A DNA stretch of 64,000 nt from Marinomonas lutimaris (GTDB lineage Bacteria > Pseudomonadota > Gammaproteobacteria > Pseudomonadales > Marinomonadaceae). A program made the position numbers and the translations under genes. Below, piece by piece: positions 1-9,539 of this stretch; position 1 is the stretch's first letter; the number at the start of each line of letters is the position of its first letter. The notes under the pieces are model-generated. The model did not search any database. It worked only from the letters and a program-made list of their open reading frames with translations, and was not told where the DNA came from. The DNA lies in contig NZ_JAHLLW010000002.1 in assembly GCF_019426345.1 (NCBI RefSeq), forward strand, positions 370,193 through 434,192, read 5' to 3'.

Positions 1-199
1 TTAGTGCTTCTTCAGTAAGCGGAAGGCCCGTAATAACAGTAACGCCTTTACCTTTACGACCTTTGGTTTCGAGGGCAATCAAGACTTTTCCGTTACCAAC
101 AACATTCTCATTTTTGCATTCACACCCAGAAACAGGGTGCTCGCATACGGGACAAAGTCGACCTTGATCCGTTGAATAGACTAAGTTTCGATTCTTCAT
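1..199 (-). CDS. yciH: YciH/SUI1-family translation factor (5' part only)
   Basis: The first 66 codons of a minus-strand gene that runs off the left edge. The start ATG is at 199-197. The visible protein opens with a short segment holding two cysteine pairs (CPVC and CEC) and continues into the basic SUI1 core with the KGRKGKGVTVITGLPL block. This is the bacterial relative of eIF1, about 105-110 aa when complete, which binds the small ribosomal subunit and is thought to affect initiation fidelity. The cysteines are common in proteobacterial YciH proteins and may bind a metal. The family call is secure; the C-terminal half is not visible. Confidence 0.88.
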   Translation of the reverse strand, partial: MKNRNLVYSTDQGRLCPVCEHPVSGCECKNENVVGNGKVLIALETKGRKGKGVTVITGLPLTEEAL

Positions 200-344
200 G
201 GGTTCTCACAACCTCTAACATCCGTTGAAATTAAGTATTTTATCATTTCAATAAAAGCGAATCAGATAAATAATGCTAAATTCGGCATTTAGTGAAAATC
301 TACACTAAGCTAACGATATCACCAGTTTACAGTACGTGTTTAAT

Positions 345-887
345 ATGAAGAAAATACTTAAAATTCGACAAGCAACTGAAGCAGACCTTAGGAGTATTTT
401 GCTCTTTGAGTTTCGTAACAGAGGATGGTTTTCGCAATTCTTACCGAATCAAGTATTACAGCAACAAACGGAGACGTACTTCAAAAGCTTACTCAGAAGT
501 AAATTAAAGAATTTACAATATTTGGTCTGCCTACCTAATGATGTCTTAATTGGACGATTTAATGGACAATTATTAAACAGCGAATCAATAGAAGTCTCTT
601 ATCGGATTGCTAAGAATTTCACTAATCAAGGCATTGCTCAATACGTGTTAAAACACTTATTACTTCTTTGGGCGAGCAACGGCGTCAAAGAAGTATATGC
701 GCAAGTGGCAGACCACAATAAAGCTTCAATGAAAGTGCTGCTTTCTTGTGGTTTTGAAGTGAATGAAATACAAAAAAATGCGATAAATTTAGCCCCCGAA
801 ATCCATGACTGCTGGGTATTCCGCTGGTCAGTCACAGAAGATTCTTACTATAAAATAGCTAGGTTAGATAACATTCAAGTTTGTTAA
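345..887 (+). CDS. GNAT-family N-acetyltransferase
   Basis: About 180 aa with a GNAT fold: an opening KIRQATEADL strand-helix, a central acetyl-CoA-binding region (SYRIAKNFTNQGIAQYVL, with the Q/G-x-G/A loop in the form NQGIAQ), and a C-terminal DHNKASMKVLLSCGF segment typical of RimJ/RimL-like and small-molecule acetyltransferases. It would move an acetyl group from acetyl-CoA to an amine; the substrate cannot be predicted. A GTG at 336 could add three residues. Neither start has a convincing Shine-Dalgarno sequence. It is convergent with truC. The gene is real with good confidence; its function stays at family level. Confidence 0.8.
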   Translation: MKKILKIRQATEADLRSILLFEFRNRGWFSQFLPNQVLQQQTETYFKSLLRSKLKNLQYLVCLPNDVLIGRFNGQLLNSESIEVSYRIAKNFTNQGIAQYVLKHLLLLWASNGVKEVYAQVADHNKASMKVLLSCGFEVNEIQKNAINLAPEIHDCWVFRWSVTEDSYYKIARLDNIQVC

Positions 888-1584
888 GAATATTAGTCAT
901 TTCGTCACTAAAATCGGCTTTTAAGGTAATGATTTGCTCGCTTATAGGGTGAGTAAATTCAAGACATGAAGCATGCAGCATCAATCTAAAATCCTCAGGC
1001 CAAATTTCTTTGACAACTTTATTAATGTGACGGCAACCATAACAAGAATCACCAACCAGAGGATTCAAATGATGCTTGAAATGTCGGCGAATTTGATGCT
1101 TTCTGCCTTGCTTGGGGGTGACTTCTAGCCAGCTTAAACGCATACTGTCATAACGACTTACAGGAAAAGGAAGTTGAAACTGCTTTAATCGAGTAAAGCT
1201 TGTTACAGCCTCCCTTTCTGTGCCTTCAATTTTAAAACGAGATCGACCTTTTTGCTCATTAAGCTTCGCAAGAGGGTAATCAATCACACCTGATTCTTCA
1301 CAATATCCACGCACTAAACAATGATAAGTTTTCCGTGTTTTAGACTCTGAAAACTGAATAGCAAGATGCCTTGCTACTTCAGGGCTAAATGCCATCACCA
1401 ATACCCCGGACGTTCCGCGATCAAGCCGATGAACAGGGAAGACCCATCTCCCAGTTTGATCTCTTAACCTTTGAACTACAGCGTCTTCCTCATCTTTGGC
1501 CAAATGAGTTCTATGCACAAGCAGACCTGCAGGTTTGTTGACGGCAACCAAGTGTTCGTCTTGAAATAAAATATTTAAAGTCAT
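859..1584 (-). CDS. truC: tRNA pseudouridine synthase C (RluA family)
   Basis: 241 aa. An RluA-type pseudouridine synthase with the catalytic-aspartate motif HRLDRGTSGVLV at about residues 52-63 and the conserved opening ILFQDEHLVAVNKPAGLLVH. The short length, the missing N-terminal S4 domain and the C-terminal KQGRKHQIRRHFKH signature match TruC, which converts U65 of certain tRNAs to pseudouridine. The start ATG overlaps the upstream dehydrogenase stop by one base (TAATG), so the two are translationally coupled. The 3' end is convergent with the GNAT gene and the two reading frames overlap by about 29 bp. Confidence 0.9.
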   Translation of the reverse strand: MTLNILFQDEHLVAVNKPAGLLVHRTHLAKDEEDAVVQRLRDQTGRWVFPVHRLDRGTSGVLVMAFSPEVARHLAIQFSESKTRKTYHCLVRGYCEESGVIDYPLAKLNEQKGRSRFKIEGTEREAVTSFTRLKQFQLPFPVSRYDSMRLSWLEVTPKQGRKHQIRRHFKHHLNPLVGDSCYGCRHINKVVKEIWPEDFRLMLHASCLEFTHPISEQIITLKADFSDEMTNILNKLECYLT

Positions 1585-2519
1585 TAAGGTTTATCTATAA
1601 AAGAAGTTATTTTATTCATTGCCATGTCCACCAAAGTTTGCATTGCTTCATCACTGGCCCAAGCAATGTGTGGCGTCAGCAAAAAATTTGGCTGTTTAGT
1701 AAGCATTTGAAGTGGATGATCTAGTGGCATAGGCTCTTGTGTTGAAACATCAAAAGCAGCGCCTGCAATGACGTTATTTTTGAAAGCTCGAACTAGTGCA
1801 TGCTCATCTACAATACCACCGCGGCTAATATTTAGTAGTAGACAGCTCTGTTTCATTAACGAAAACTCAGCGTCACTAATTAGATCTTTTGTTTCTGGTG
1901 TCAGCGGGCAATTGATACTGATGACATCCGCGAGCTGTAAGGCCTCTTCAAACTTGATGTAACCAGATCTAGTGTTTATCGCTCCTTTGCGATCAGCAAA
2001 GACCACCTTCATTCCGAAAGCCAGAGCAATGCCAGCGACTTTTTTGCCTAATGTGCCGCCTCCTACAATGGCCATAGTCGAGCCAGATAAATCTTTGATA
2101 GAATAATCTAGAAAACAAAAATATTCAGAAGATGCCCATCGTCCAGTTTTTACCGCATCTAAATAAGATGCTAGATTTCTTCTAAGTGCTAGCAACATAG
2201 CAAAGGTATGTTCAGGCACACTTATTGTTGAGTAATCGGTCACATTTTGGACGGTAATGTTTTTTTTCTTACAGGCTTCTAGATCTACGTTATTCATACC
2301 TGTCGCCATGACTTGCACGAGTTTTAAATCCGCCGCGCCATTTATCGCAGTAGCGTCAACCATTACTTTATTGGTCAACACGATATTTGCATCTTTAATG
2401 CGCTCCGCCACGAGTTCAAGTGGTGTGTTTTCATATGTCACCACATCACTAATTTGAACGGGCAATTGAATATTTATCTGCGCAGGGAATGATCCTCTAT
2501 CTAAGAAAACTGCTTTCAT
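1584..2519 (-). CDS. D-isomer-specific 2-hydroxyacid dehydrogenase
   Basis: 311 aa. NAD(P)-dependent 2-hydroxyacid dehydrogenase. The Rossmann dinucleotide site is AIVGGGTLGKKVA in the middle of the protein, followed by the catalytic set: Arg in LLNISRGGIVDE, Glu in STQEPMP, and His in LLTPHIAW. Closest in style to glycerate/hydroxypyruvate reductases (HprA type), which interconvert hydroxypyruvate and D-glycerate, but the exact substrate is inferred. First gene of a two-gene minus-strand operon with truC. The start at 2519 follows a GGAAGGTTC stretch that can serve as ribosome binding site. Confidence 0.88.
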   Translation of the reverse strand: MKAVFLDRGSFPAQINIQLPVQISDVVTYENTPLELVAERIKDANIVLTNKVMVDATAINGAADLKLVQVMATGMNNVDLEACKKKNITVQNVTDYSTISVPEHTFAMLLALRRNLASYLDAVKTGRWASSEYFCFLDYSIKDLSGSTMAIVGGGTLGKKVAGIALAFGMKVVFADRKGAINTRSGYIKFEEALQLADVISINCPLTPETKDLISDAEFSLMKQSCLLLNISRGGIVDEHALVRAFKNNVIAGAAFDVSTQEPMPLDHPLQMLTKQPNFLLTPHIAWASDEAMQTLVDMAMNKITSFIDKP

Positions 2520-2538
2520 TGAACCTTCCTTATTTTTT

Positions 2539-3168
2539 CTACTTAATATTGTCTAATAGTGGCTGCAAATGTGGCAGTATATTTTGCAATACGATTGGTT
2601 GACCTGCTTTATTAGGATGCAAGCCATCGCTTTGCATTAGATCTTTGTTTAGGGCGACATTTTCAAGCATAAAGGGGAGGTAGGCGAGGCTGTACTTGCT
2701 CGCAATGTCTTTGTACAAATTAAAGAACATTTGCGTATAGCGTTTACCGTAATTTTGCGGAATCTGGTTACCAATTAATAACACCACGGCGCCACTTGTT
2801 TGAGCTTGCTCAATCATTTTTTCCAAATTAAGTGTGGTCTGATCTAAAGGGTAACCACGTAATGCATCATTAGCACCAAGCTCTAACACTACTATATCTG
2901 GTTTATGGGTAGCTAAAAGATCATTAAAACGAGATAGGCCACCTTGTGTTGTTTCTCCGCTAACACTGGCATTTATAACCTGTATTTCAGGGTGCGATTG
3001 AGAAAGTTGATTTTTCAGTAAACTAACCCAGCCATCTTGTTGTCGTAAGTTATACGCCGCACTGAGACTATCACCCATAACCAGTAAAGTAGAAGCTGAA
3101 ACGAATGAACTAATGAATAGCAGCGTGATTATTGTACATAGTTGTCTTAATTGCTTTTTTAAAAACAT
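2539..3168 (-). CDS. tesA: Acyl-CoA thioesterase I / lysophospholipase L1
   Basis: 209 aa. SGNH/GDSL hydrolase secreted to the periplasm. A signal peptide covers about residues 1-25, ending near FVSA-STLLVM. Catalytic blocks are visible in order: GDSLSAAY (Ser, block I), the Gly block in ASVSGETTQGG, GANDALRG (Asn, block III) and SDGLHPNKAG (Asp-His, block V). TesA hydrolyses acyl-CoA thioesters, lysophospholipids and some esters. It is divergent from ybbA, with only 26 bp between the start codons, the same arrangement as in E. coli. An AAAGG ribosome binding site sits 6 nt before the ATG. Confidence 0.93.
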   Translation of the reverse strand: MFLKKQLRQLCTIITLLFISSFVSASTLLVMGDSLSAAYNLRQQDGWVSLLKNQLSQSHPEIQVINASVSGETTQGGLSRFNDLLATHKPDIVVLELGANDALRGYPLDQTTLNLEKMIEQAQTSGAVVLLIGNQIPQNYGKRYTQMFFNLYKDIASKYSLAYLPFMLENVALNKDLMQSDGLHPNKAGQPIVLQNILPHLQPLLDNIK

Positions 3169-3194
3169 ATCAAACCTTTTTAGAGTGAATCACC

Positions 3195-3878
3195 ATGGCT
3201 AGAAACACCGCGATTAAAGTATCTAATTTAACTCATACAGTGACGTCGAATACAGGGAATTTAACCATATTGAAAGGAATCAATATGGAAATCAAGGAAA
3301 GTGAGTCCGTGGCCATTGTCGGTTCATCTGGCTCTGGCAAGTCTACTTTGTTAGGTTTGCTAGCTGGATTAGATGTAAATACGTCCGGTGATATTTTTCT
3401 TTATGATCAAGAGTTTTCTAGCCCATCAGAAGAGCAAAGGGCACTTGTTCGTGGCCAATACGTTGGCTTTGTTTTTCAATCATTCCATCTTTTGCCAAGT
3501 CTTCAAGCCATTGAAAATGTCATGTTGCCCGCTGAGCTAAAAGGCGATAAAGATGCGCGCAAAAAAGCGGAAGCGCTACTTGAAAAGGTTGGCTTGTCAC
3601 ACCGTTTGACTCATTATCCTAATCAGCTTTCAGGCGGTGAACAACAACGTGTTGCCATTGCTCGTGCCTTTGCTTCCAACCCAAAAATACTGTTCGCGGA
3701 CGAGCCTACAGGCAACCTTGATGAAGAGAACGGTAAACTTATTATCAAGTTGTTGTTCGACCTTAACCAATCCCAAGGAACAACGTTGGTGATGGTGACT
3801 CATGATAATGAGCTTGCCAAAATGTGCGACCGTCAATTGGTCATGTCTGCAGGTCAGCTAACGGAAAAATCCTTATGA
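3195..3878 (+). CDS. ybbA: ABC transporter ATPase YbbA (LolD-like)
   Basis: 227 aa. ATP-binding subunit of an ABC transporter of the MacB/LolD class. Walker A GSSGSGKST near residue 43, Q-loop VFQSFHLLPS, signature LSGGEQQR, Walker B ILFADEPTG and switch His in VTHD are all intact. Followed with an ATGA overlap by the permease YbbP, so the two form one complex. Divergent from tesA. In E. coli this pair is linked to export of toxic lipid-like compounds; here that role is inferred only from the same neighbourhood. Confidence 0.93.
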   Translation: MARNTAIKVSNLTHTVTSNTGNLTILKGINMEIKESESVAIVGSSGSGKSTLLGLLAGLDVNTSGDIFLYDQEFSSPSEEQRALVRGQYVGFVFQSFHLLPSLQAIENVMLPAELKGDKDARKKAEALLEKVGLSHRLTHYPNQLSGGEQQRVAIARAFASNPKILFADEPTGNLDEENGKLIIKLLFDLNQSQGTTLVMVTHDNELAKMCDRQLVMSAGQLTEKSL

Positions 3879-6334
3879 GTTTTGCCTTTCGCTTAATGTT
3901 CCGAGATATTCGTAGTGGTGACTTGCTCACTCTTCTATTGGCCTTGGTTATTTCAGTGAGCACGGTCACATCAATAGGTTTATTTATTGACCGCTTGCAA
4001 TTATCTTTTGAGCAAGAGTCTGCCAATCTATTAGCCGCGGATCGTTTAATCCGCTCAGATGATATTATTCCAGCAGAATGGGAAGCACAGGCAAATGAGC
4101 TTTCTTTGCAAACCGCGCAAAGAACCTCTTTTACCACCATGATGTTCGCAGGTGACTCGCTTCAGCTTTCGCAATTAAGTGCGGTTAGTGATGGCTACCC
4201 TTTAAAAGGTGCTTATCTGGTCGATGATGTTTTATTTGGTGCCGGTCAGCGTTCGACCGAAACGCCAAAACAAGGTGAGGTTTGGGTGTCGTCACGCTTG
4301 GCTAGCTTGCTTAAAATTAGCCTTGGTGATCAGGTTGAAGTAGGCGATGCTAAGCTTAAAGTAACCAAATATTTGGTGAGAGACCCAGGTTCCAGCACTT
4401 CCGCTTTTGCAATATCGCCCCGTGCTGTAATGAATATGGCAGATCTAGCGGCAACCAACGTAATTATTCCTGGTAGCCGAGTACGCTACTCCCTTTTACT
4501 TGCAGGAGACAGAGCCTCGCTTGACGAGTATGAAAATTGGATTACCCCACAATTGAATGAAGACCAGCGTTGGCAAACACCAACACAGCGTGGGGAGCGT
4601 ATCGGTGACACCATTGGCCGTGCAGAGTCCTTTTTATTACTTGCTGGCACTTTAGCTGTTGTTATGTCTGGCGTTGCCATGGCACTGGCTTCCGCTCGAT
4701 TTGTAAAACGCCATTTGATGCAAGTCGCCATTTTAAAAACACTTGGTGCAACACCGAAATTATTGGGCAAGTTGTTCTTTCTACAACTATTCGCGTTGTT
4801 TATTGTCGGCGCCATGATTGGCTTGGGTATTGGTTGGGGAATGCAAGAAATTATTGCTTCTCTGCTGTCTGGACTAATGTCAACCACATTACCAGAACCA
4901 TCCATCAGTCGTTTATGGCTAGGTGCCGCGACAGGGATGATATCTATGGTGGTTTTTTGTCTGCCACTAATGTCACACCTTATTAAGATTTCGCCTTTAT
5001 CAGTGTTACAACCTAACACCAAAATTGAACTCAATAGCTTTGCGATTTATGCGATTGGCTTCATCGGTATGTTTGGGCTGATGTGCTTGTACACCAATGG
5101 CTTTTTGCTTCCAAGCATTATGACTGCTGCCATTTTGGGTATTGCACTGTTTGTTGCTGCTATTGGTTGGTTGGCATTTAAACTTGGCCGTTCGTTGACG
5201 TCAGGAGCCACCAGCGGTTGGCAAATAGGTCTTGCTTCGTTATACAGAAGGTTGATACCAAATCTATTTCAGTTGTTGGTCTTCACACTAATTATCATGC
5301 TAACTTTGATTCTGATTGGCGTGAAGTCAAGCTTGATTGCTGACTGGCAGCAACAGCTTCCAGAAGACGCTCCAAACCATTATTTATTTAATGTACAAGA
5401 TGAGCAAATTGAACAAATTAATGATCAGACAACTCAACTAGGTCTCAAAAAATCCGATTGGTATCCCATGGTACGTGGTCGAGTAACAGCAGTGAACGAT
5501 GAAACAGTACAATCCCTTTATCCTGAAGAAAAGGGCGAGCCTGAGCTTTATGAACGAGAGCTAAACTTAACTTGGTCAGACACACTTGGTAAGGGCAATG
5601 AACTTGTCGAAGGGGATTTCACAGCAGAAGGCCTATCGATTGAGCAACGAGTTGCTAAGGAAGCTAACTTAGACATAGGTGACAAGCTGACTATCAATAT
5701 TGGTGGCAATATTGTCACCTTGCCAATTACGTCTGTTCGTACTGTTGATTGGGGGTCAATGCAACCTAACTTCTATTTAATTCTACCTAAGAGTGCATTA
5801 GAGGATTATCCTGCCAACTTTGTTAGCAGCTTGTTTGTGGATGATGCCCAAGCACAATCTTTTTATCGAGCTATGGCAACTTTCCCTACGGTTTCTATCT
5901 TGAATGTGGGCGATATTTTAAAACAAATCCAGACCATAATAGGGCAGCTGTCTCAAGCTATTCAATTAGTGTTGTTTTGTATATTAAGTGCTGGCGCTTT
6001 GGTGTTATTGGCCAGCGTACGCTCAACATTAGAAGAACGTTTAGAAGAAGGCGCGTTATTGCGAGTACTGGGGGCGAGAGGTGCGTTAGTACGACAGGCA
6101 CTGTTGGTTGAATTTGGCGCCCTTGGATTCTTTGCGGGACTCATTGCTACCATAGGCGCAGAAACCTGCTTATTAGGCTTGCAGGTTTTTGTATTCAATG
6201 CCGAGGCGAGTTTTCATCCATTATTATGGTTGTTAGGGCCAGCCATAGGTGTTGTTGTTATCTCAACGATTGGTATATTTGCTAGTAGGACTGTGCTAAA
6301 AGTGCCGCCCATGCTTTTACTGCGTGGGTTATAA
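3875..6334 (+). CDS. ybbP: ABC transporter permease YbbP (FtsX-like)
   Basis: 819 aa. A large permease with two FtsX-type modules. There is an N-terminal transmembrane helix, a periplasmic domain, three helices around residues 255-365, further helices near 390-435 and 475-500, a second periplasmic domain (about 505-690), and three C-terminal helices. I place the start at 3875, where the ATG overlaps the ybbA TGA (ATGA); an in-frame start at 3824 would force a 55-bp overlap and add a non-conserved leader. Works with YbbA. Confidence 0.92.
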   Translation: MSFAFRLMFRDIRSGDLLTLLLALVISVSTVTSIGLFIDRLQLSFEQESANLLAADRLIRSDDIIPAEWEAQANELSLQTAQRTSFTTMMFAGDSLQLSQLSAVSDGYPLKGAYLVDDVLFGAGQRSTETPKQGEVWVSSRLASLLKISLGDQVEVGDAKLKVTKYLVRDPGSSTSAFAISPRAVMNMADLAATNVIIPGSRVRYSLLLAGDRASLDEYENWITPQLNEDQRWQTPTQRGERIGDTIGRAESFLLLAGTLAVVMSGVAMALASARFVKRHLMQVAILKTLGATPKLLGKLFFLQLFALFIVGAMIGLGIGWGMQEIIASLLSGLMSTTLPEPSISRLWLGAATGMISMVVFCLPLMSHLIKISPLSVLQPNTKIELNSFAIYAIGFIGMFGLMCLYTNGFLLPSIMTAAILGIALFVAAIGWLAFKLGRSLTSGATSGWQIGLASLYRRLIPNLFQLLVFTLIIMLTLILIGVKSSLIADWQQQLPEDAPNHYLFNVQDEQIEQINDQTTQLGLKKSDWYPMVRGRVTAVNDETVQSLYPEEKGEPELYERELNLTWSDTLGKGNELVEGDFTAEGLSIEQRVAKEANLDIGDKLTINIGGNIVTLPITSVRTVDWGSMQPNFYLILPKSALEDYPANFVSSLFVDDAQAQSFYRAMATFPTVSILNVGDILKQIQTIIGQLSQAIQLVLFCILSAGALVLLASVRSTLEERLEEGALLRVLGARGALVRQALLVEFGALGFFAGLIATIGAETCLLGLQVFVFNAEASFHPLLWLLGPAIGVVVISTIGIFASRTVLKVPPMLLLRGL

Positions 6335-6398
6335 TTAAAATACGCTGCATAAGGTTTTTTTAATAGAATAAGCACTTTTAAAATACTAGGCTGTTTAG

Positions 6399-8747
6399 AT
6401 GTTTGTAGAAAGAACTGGCTATATTGTGAGCCGTCATACACGAGATGTTAGCGGCCACATTGAAATGAGCCTTTTTATAAAAACGCCGGAAGGAACGGTA
6501 AAAGTCCTTCCGGATAGGCAGCTTAGCGTATTTTTCACCGATGCCCCGCTTGATAGTCTTCCAGCCGACGTAACGGGCGTACAGTGTTCCGAATCCGCAT
6601 TGAAGTCATTTAATAACGAGCCAGTTGTGTTGGTTCAAAGTACTAGTCTGGCGCTCCACCAGCAGATGATTAGCTTGGTGAAACGTAATGGCTTCTCTGT
6701 TTTTGAAGAAGATATTAAGGCTCATAATCGATATTTGATGGAGCGAAACATTCGCGGTGCTGTGCGTTTTATTGGCGTCCCTGATTCAAGCTATCAAACA
6801 TTTCGCCAAGCTAGGGTGATCGCTGGCGATTGGCAACCAGATTGGAATGTCTGGTCACTAGATATCGAAACATCCGTTTCAACCAATACATTACTGTCTA
6901 TTGGTATTACGTCACGTGATCTGCGTGTCGCTTTTGTTGTCACCGACCAAGAAACCACGTCTTCAATCATTCGTCGGTTCAATGATGAAAAAAGCTTGTT
7001 ACTGGCGTTTATTCGTTATGTGAAAAAGTATTCACCAGATATTTTCATTGGTTGGAATTTAATCGGCTTTGATTTGCAATTTATTGACCAGCGCTGTCAG
7101 ATTTTAGGGATTCGTCCAGCATTTGGTGTTAATGGTGAAAATTGGAATATCCGCTCATCAGATAACCAAGGCAAGTACTTTGCAAGCATTCCCGGACGAG
7201 TGGCGTTAGACGGCATTACTTTATTGAAAGTGGGCGGTTATCACTTTGAGTCTTATAGTCTAAATAACGTCAGTAAAGAAATCCTTGATGATGGCAAACT
7301 ATTGCATGGCAGCGAGCGCTGGCAAGAAATAGAAAGACTGCACAAAGAAGATCTCAATGCCTTTGTTGCCTACAATCTTCAAGACTGCGATCTTGTTATG
7401 CGCATTTTTGAAAAACTCAAGCTCATAGAGTTACAGCAAACACGCGTCGATTTAACTGGTATTCCGTTCGAACAAACAGGCGGTTCAGTCGCGGCCTTCG
7501 AAAACCTCTATTTACCTCGATTGCATTCAGCTGGTTGGGTTGCACCTGCTTGGAATGACGATGACTTTGTTGCTAGCCCTGGTGGTTTTGTTATGTCATC
7601 AATACCTGGGCTGTATAAAAATGTATTGGTATTCGATTTTAAAAGTTTGTATCCCAGTATTATTCGAACCTTTCACGTTGATCCTTTAGCCCGTATAACA
7701 GCCCAACACTCAGCGCCTTTATTTAGAGATAAAACACCAGCAGAACAGCTCGTTCCTGGTTTTTTGGGTGCTCGTTTTGATCGCCAACAAGCTATTTTGC
7801 CCTCATTAGTCGGTGAACTTGCTCATGCAAGAGAAGAAGCCAAAAGAGTAGGTAATGGCATTTTAAGCTACGCTATTAAAATCATTATGAATTCTTTTTA
7901 CGGTGTGCTGGGGTCAAACGTTTGTCGCTTTTATCATGCCGAATTGGCAAGCTCTATTACCATGCGTGGTCATGAGTTGTTAGGCAGAACTCAGACTTGG
8001 ATGGAGGAGCGTGGCGCTAGAGTGATATATGGCGATACAGACTCTCTCTTTGTTACGCTTAACAGCGGAGTAGAAGATCCTCAAAAACAAGGTGAACAGT
8101 TGCGCGATGAGATTAACGCTTGTCTATCAAATTGGTGCCAAGAGTACGCTCAGCTTGACTCACACTTAGAGCTTGAATTTGAACGGGTTTACGAGCGTTT
8201 CTTCATGCCAACTATACGTGGGCAAGAAGAAGGCAGCAAAAAACGTTATGCAGGAAAATCAAAGGGCGAACTGGTATTTAAAGGTTTGGAAGCGGCCAGA
8301 ACCGATTGGACGCCTTTAGCAAGACAATTTCAAAGAACTTTGTTTGAGAAAGTATTTGGTGATGAAAATCCAATAACTTATATTCAAGAGACCATTACAA
8401 AACTTAGGGCGGGTGACTATGACGACCAATTGGTTTACAGCAAACAGTTGAGTCGACCGCTGTCTTCCTACACTAAAAATAAGCCGCCTCATGTCAGAGC
8501 AGCGGCGATGATTGATCAAAAAAGAGCAGAACAGGGACTTCCCTTAGAATATAACAAAGGTAGAAAGCGTGTTTATTACCTTTATCAGCGTTCTGGTGTC
8601 GTACCATATGAAAGTGCTGAAGATTTGATCGATTTGGATTACGAGCATTACATCGAAAAGCAGATAGAGCCCATCGCCGACAGTATCCTGCCTTTTTTTA
8701 AAACTAGTATGGCAAGCTTACTGTCGCAGCAAATCTCTTTACTGTAG
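6399..8747 (+). CDS. polB: DNA polymerase II (family B)
   Basis: 782 aa, almost the same length as E. coli Pol II (783). Exonuclease motifs: SLDIETSV (Asp155, Glu157), GWNLIGFDLQ and YNLQDCDLV. Polymerase motifs: motif A DFKSLYPSII (near residue 415), motif B KIIMNSFYG (near 493) and motif C YGDTDS (near 543). It is a proofreading polymerase used in restart and translesion synthesis. All catalytic residues are present, so it should be active. I did not recognise a LexA box in the short upstream gap by eye. Confidence 0.95.
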   Translation: MFVERTGYIVSRHTRDVSGHIEMSLFIKTPEGTVKVLPDRQLSVFFTDAPLDSLPADVTGVQCSESALKSFNNEPVVLVQSTSLALHQQMISLVKRNGFSVFEEDIKAHNRYLMERNIRGAVRFIGVPDSSYQTFRQARVIAGDWQPDWNVWSLDIETSVSTNTLLSIGITSRDLRVAFVVTDQETTSSIIRRFNDEKSLLLAFIRYVKKYSPDIFIGWNLIGFDLQFIDQRCQILGIRPAFGVNGENWNIRSSDNQGKYFASIPGRVALDGITLLKVGGYHFESYSLNNVSKEILDDGKLLHGSERWQEIERLHKEDLNAFVAYNLQDCDLVMRIFEKLKLIELQQTRVDLTGIPFEQTGGSVAAFENLYLPRLHSAGWVAPAWNDDDFVASPGGFVMSSIPGLYKNVLVFDFKSLYPSIIRTFHVDPLARITAQHSAPLFRDKTPAEQLVPGFLGARFDRQQAILPSLVGELAHAREEAKRVGNGILSYAIKIIMNSFYGVLGSNVCRFYHAELASSITMRGHELLGRTQTWMEERGARVIYGDTDSLFVTLNSGVEDPQKQGEQLRDEINACLSNWCQEYAQLDSHLELEFERVYERFFMPTIRGQEEGSKKRYAGKSKGELVFKGLEAARTDWTPLARQFQRTLFEKVFGDENPITYIQETITKLRAGDYDDQLVYSKQLSRPLSSYTKNKPPHVRAAAMIDQKRAEQGLPLEYNKGRKRVYYLYQRSGVVPYESAEDLIDLDYEHYIEKQIEPIADSILPFFKTSMASLLSQQISLL

Positions 8748-8762
8748 TTTTTAGTTGAGGGG

Positions 8763-9539
8763 TTAAGCTCGAATTCCGAATACAGTTTTTGTGTTGTCGA
8801 TAGTTATTTGGGCTAGCTCTTCTACGGAGATGCCTTTTAATTTTGCAACTTCTTGAGCCACCCAAGGCAAATATTTAGGGTGATTCTTCTTAGGTCTCGG
8901 TCGGATATTACGCGGCAATAGATAAGGCGCATCGGTTTCAAGAAGCAATCTATCCAGTGGAATATGAGGGATGGAAGCTTGTAAGTCTGCACCTCGACGC
9001 TCATCACACACCCAGCCAGTAATACCAATGAACAACCCTAGTTCTAAATACCGATCTAACTCAGCTCGACTTCCGGTAAAACAATGAATCACAGACGTTT
9101 GCGCCAAATCAGGATGCTGTTTTAGTATGTCTACCATTTCCATATGAGCATCTCTTTCATGGAGATATAAAGGCAGCTGGTGTTCAGTTGCTAATTCTAT
9201 TTGCTCACTAAATGCATAAAATTGTTCTTTTGGCGTTGAGTAGTTACGATTAAAATCAAGCCCAGTCTCACCAATGGCAACTGGCTTCGCTTCTTGGATA
9301 AGAGCGGAAATCTGAGCTTTACTTTCTGTATTCCATGTTTTTGCTTGGTGAGGATGACAACCTAAGGTATTCCATAGTGCCGAATAACGCTTACTCAAGA
9401 GCTGAATTTTTTTACTTTCTTCTAAGTCAGATGCAATGCAAATCATGCCATTCACGCCAACGTCTTGCATGTCTTTAAGTGTTTTATCTAAATCGTCTAG
9501 AAAAAAACGATGATTAATATTTACGCCGATATCTATCAT
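8763..9539 (-). CDS. tatD: TatD-type metal-dependent deoxyribonuclease
   Basis: 258 aa TIM-barrel metallohydrolase. Metal ligands are visible in GETGLDFNR, the LHERDAH block, VIHCFTG and ETDAPYLLPR. The N-terminal metal motif has the degenerate form DIGVNINH rather than DTHCH, which is typical of E. coli TatD itself and separates it from the YcfH-type paralogue further right in this window. 3'-5' exonuclease activity on DNA and RNA is known for the family. Its ATG overlaps the stop of the upstream HDOD gene (ATGA). Convergent with polB, 15 bp apart. Confidence 0.9.
   Translation of the reverse strand: MIDIGVNINHRFFLDDLDKTLKDMQDVGVNGMICIASDLEESKKIQLLSKRYSALWNTLGCHPHQAKTWNTESKAQISALIQEAKPVAIGETGLDFNRNYSTPKEQFYAFSEQIELATEHQLPLYLHERDAHMEMVDILKQHPDLAQTSVIHCFTGSRAELDRYLELGLFIGITGWVCDERRGADLQASIPHIPLDRLLLETDAPYLLPRNIRPRPKKNHPKYLPWVAQEVAKLKGISVEELAQITIDNTKTVFGIRA

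Noticed and set aside
276..308. Small overlapping inverted repeats upstream of the GNAT gene
   Set aside because: Stems of only 6 bp in an A/T-rich spacer are expected by chance.
3824..3874. Upstream in-frame start for ybbP
   Set aside because: It would overlap ybbA by 55 bp; the ATGA overlap at 3875 is the usual coupling for this pair.
4486..5034. 182-codon open frame on the minus strand inside ybbP
   Set aside because: It is antisense to a clear FtsX-type permease, has unnatural Ser/Pro/Ile composition and no ribosome binding site.
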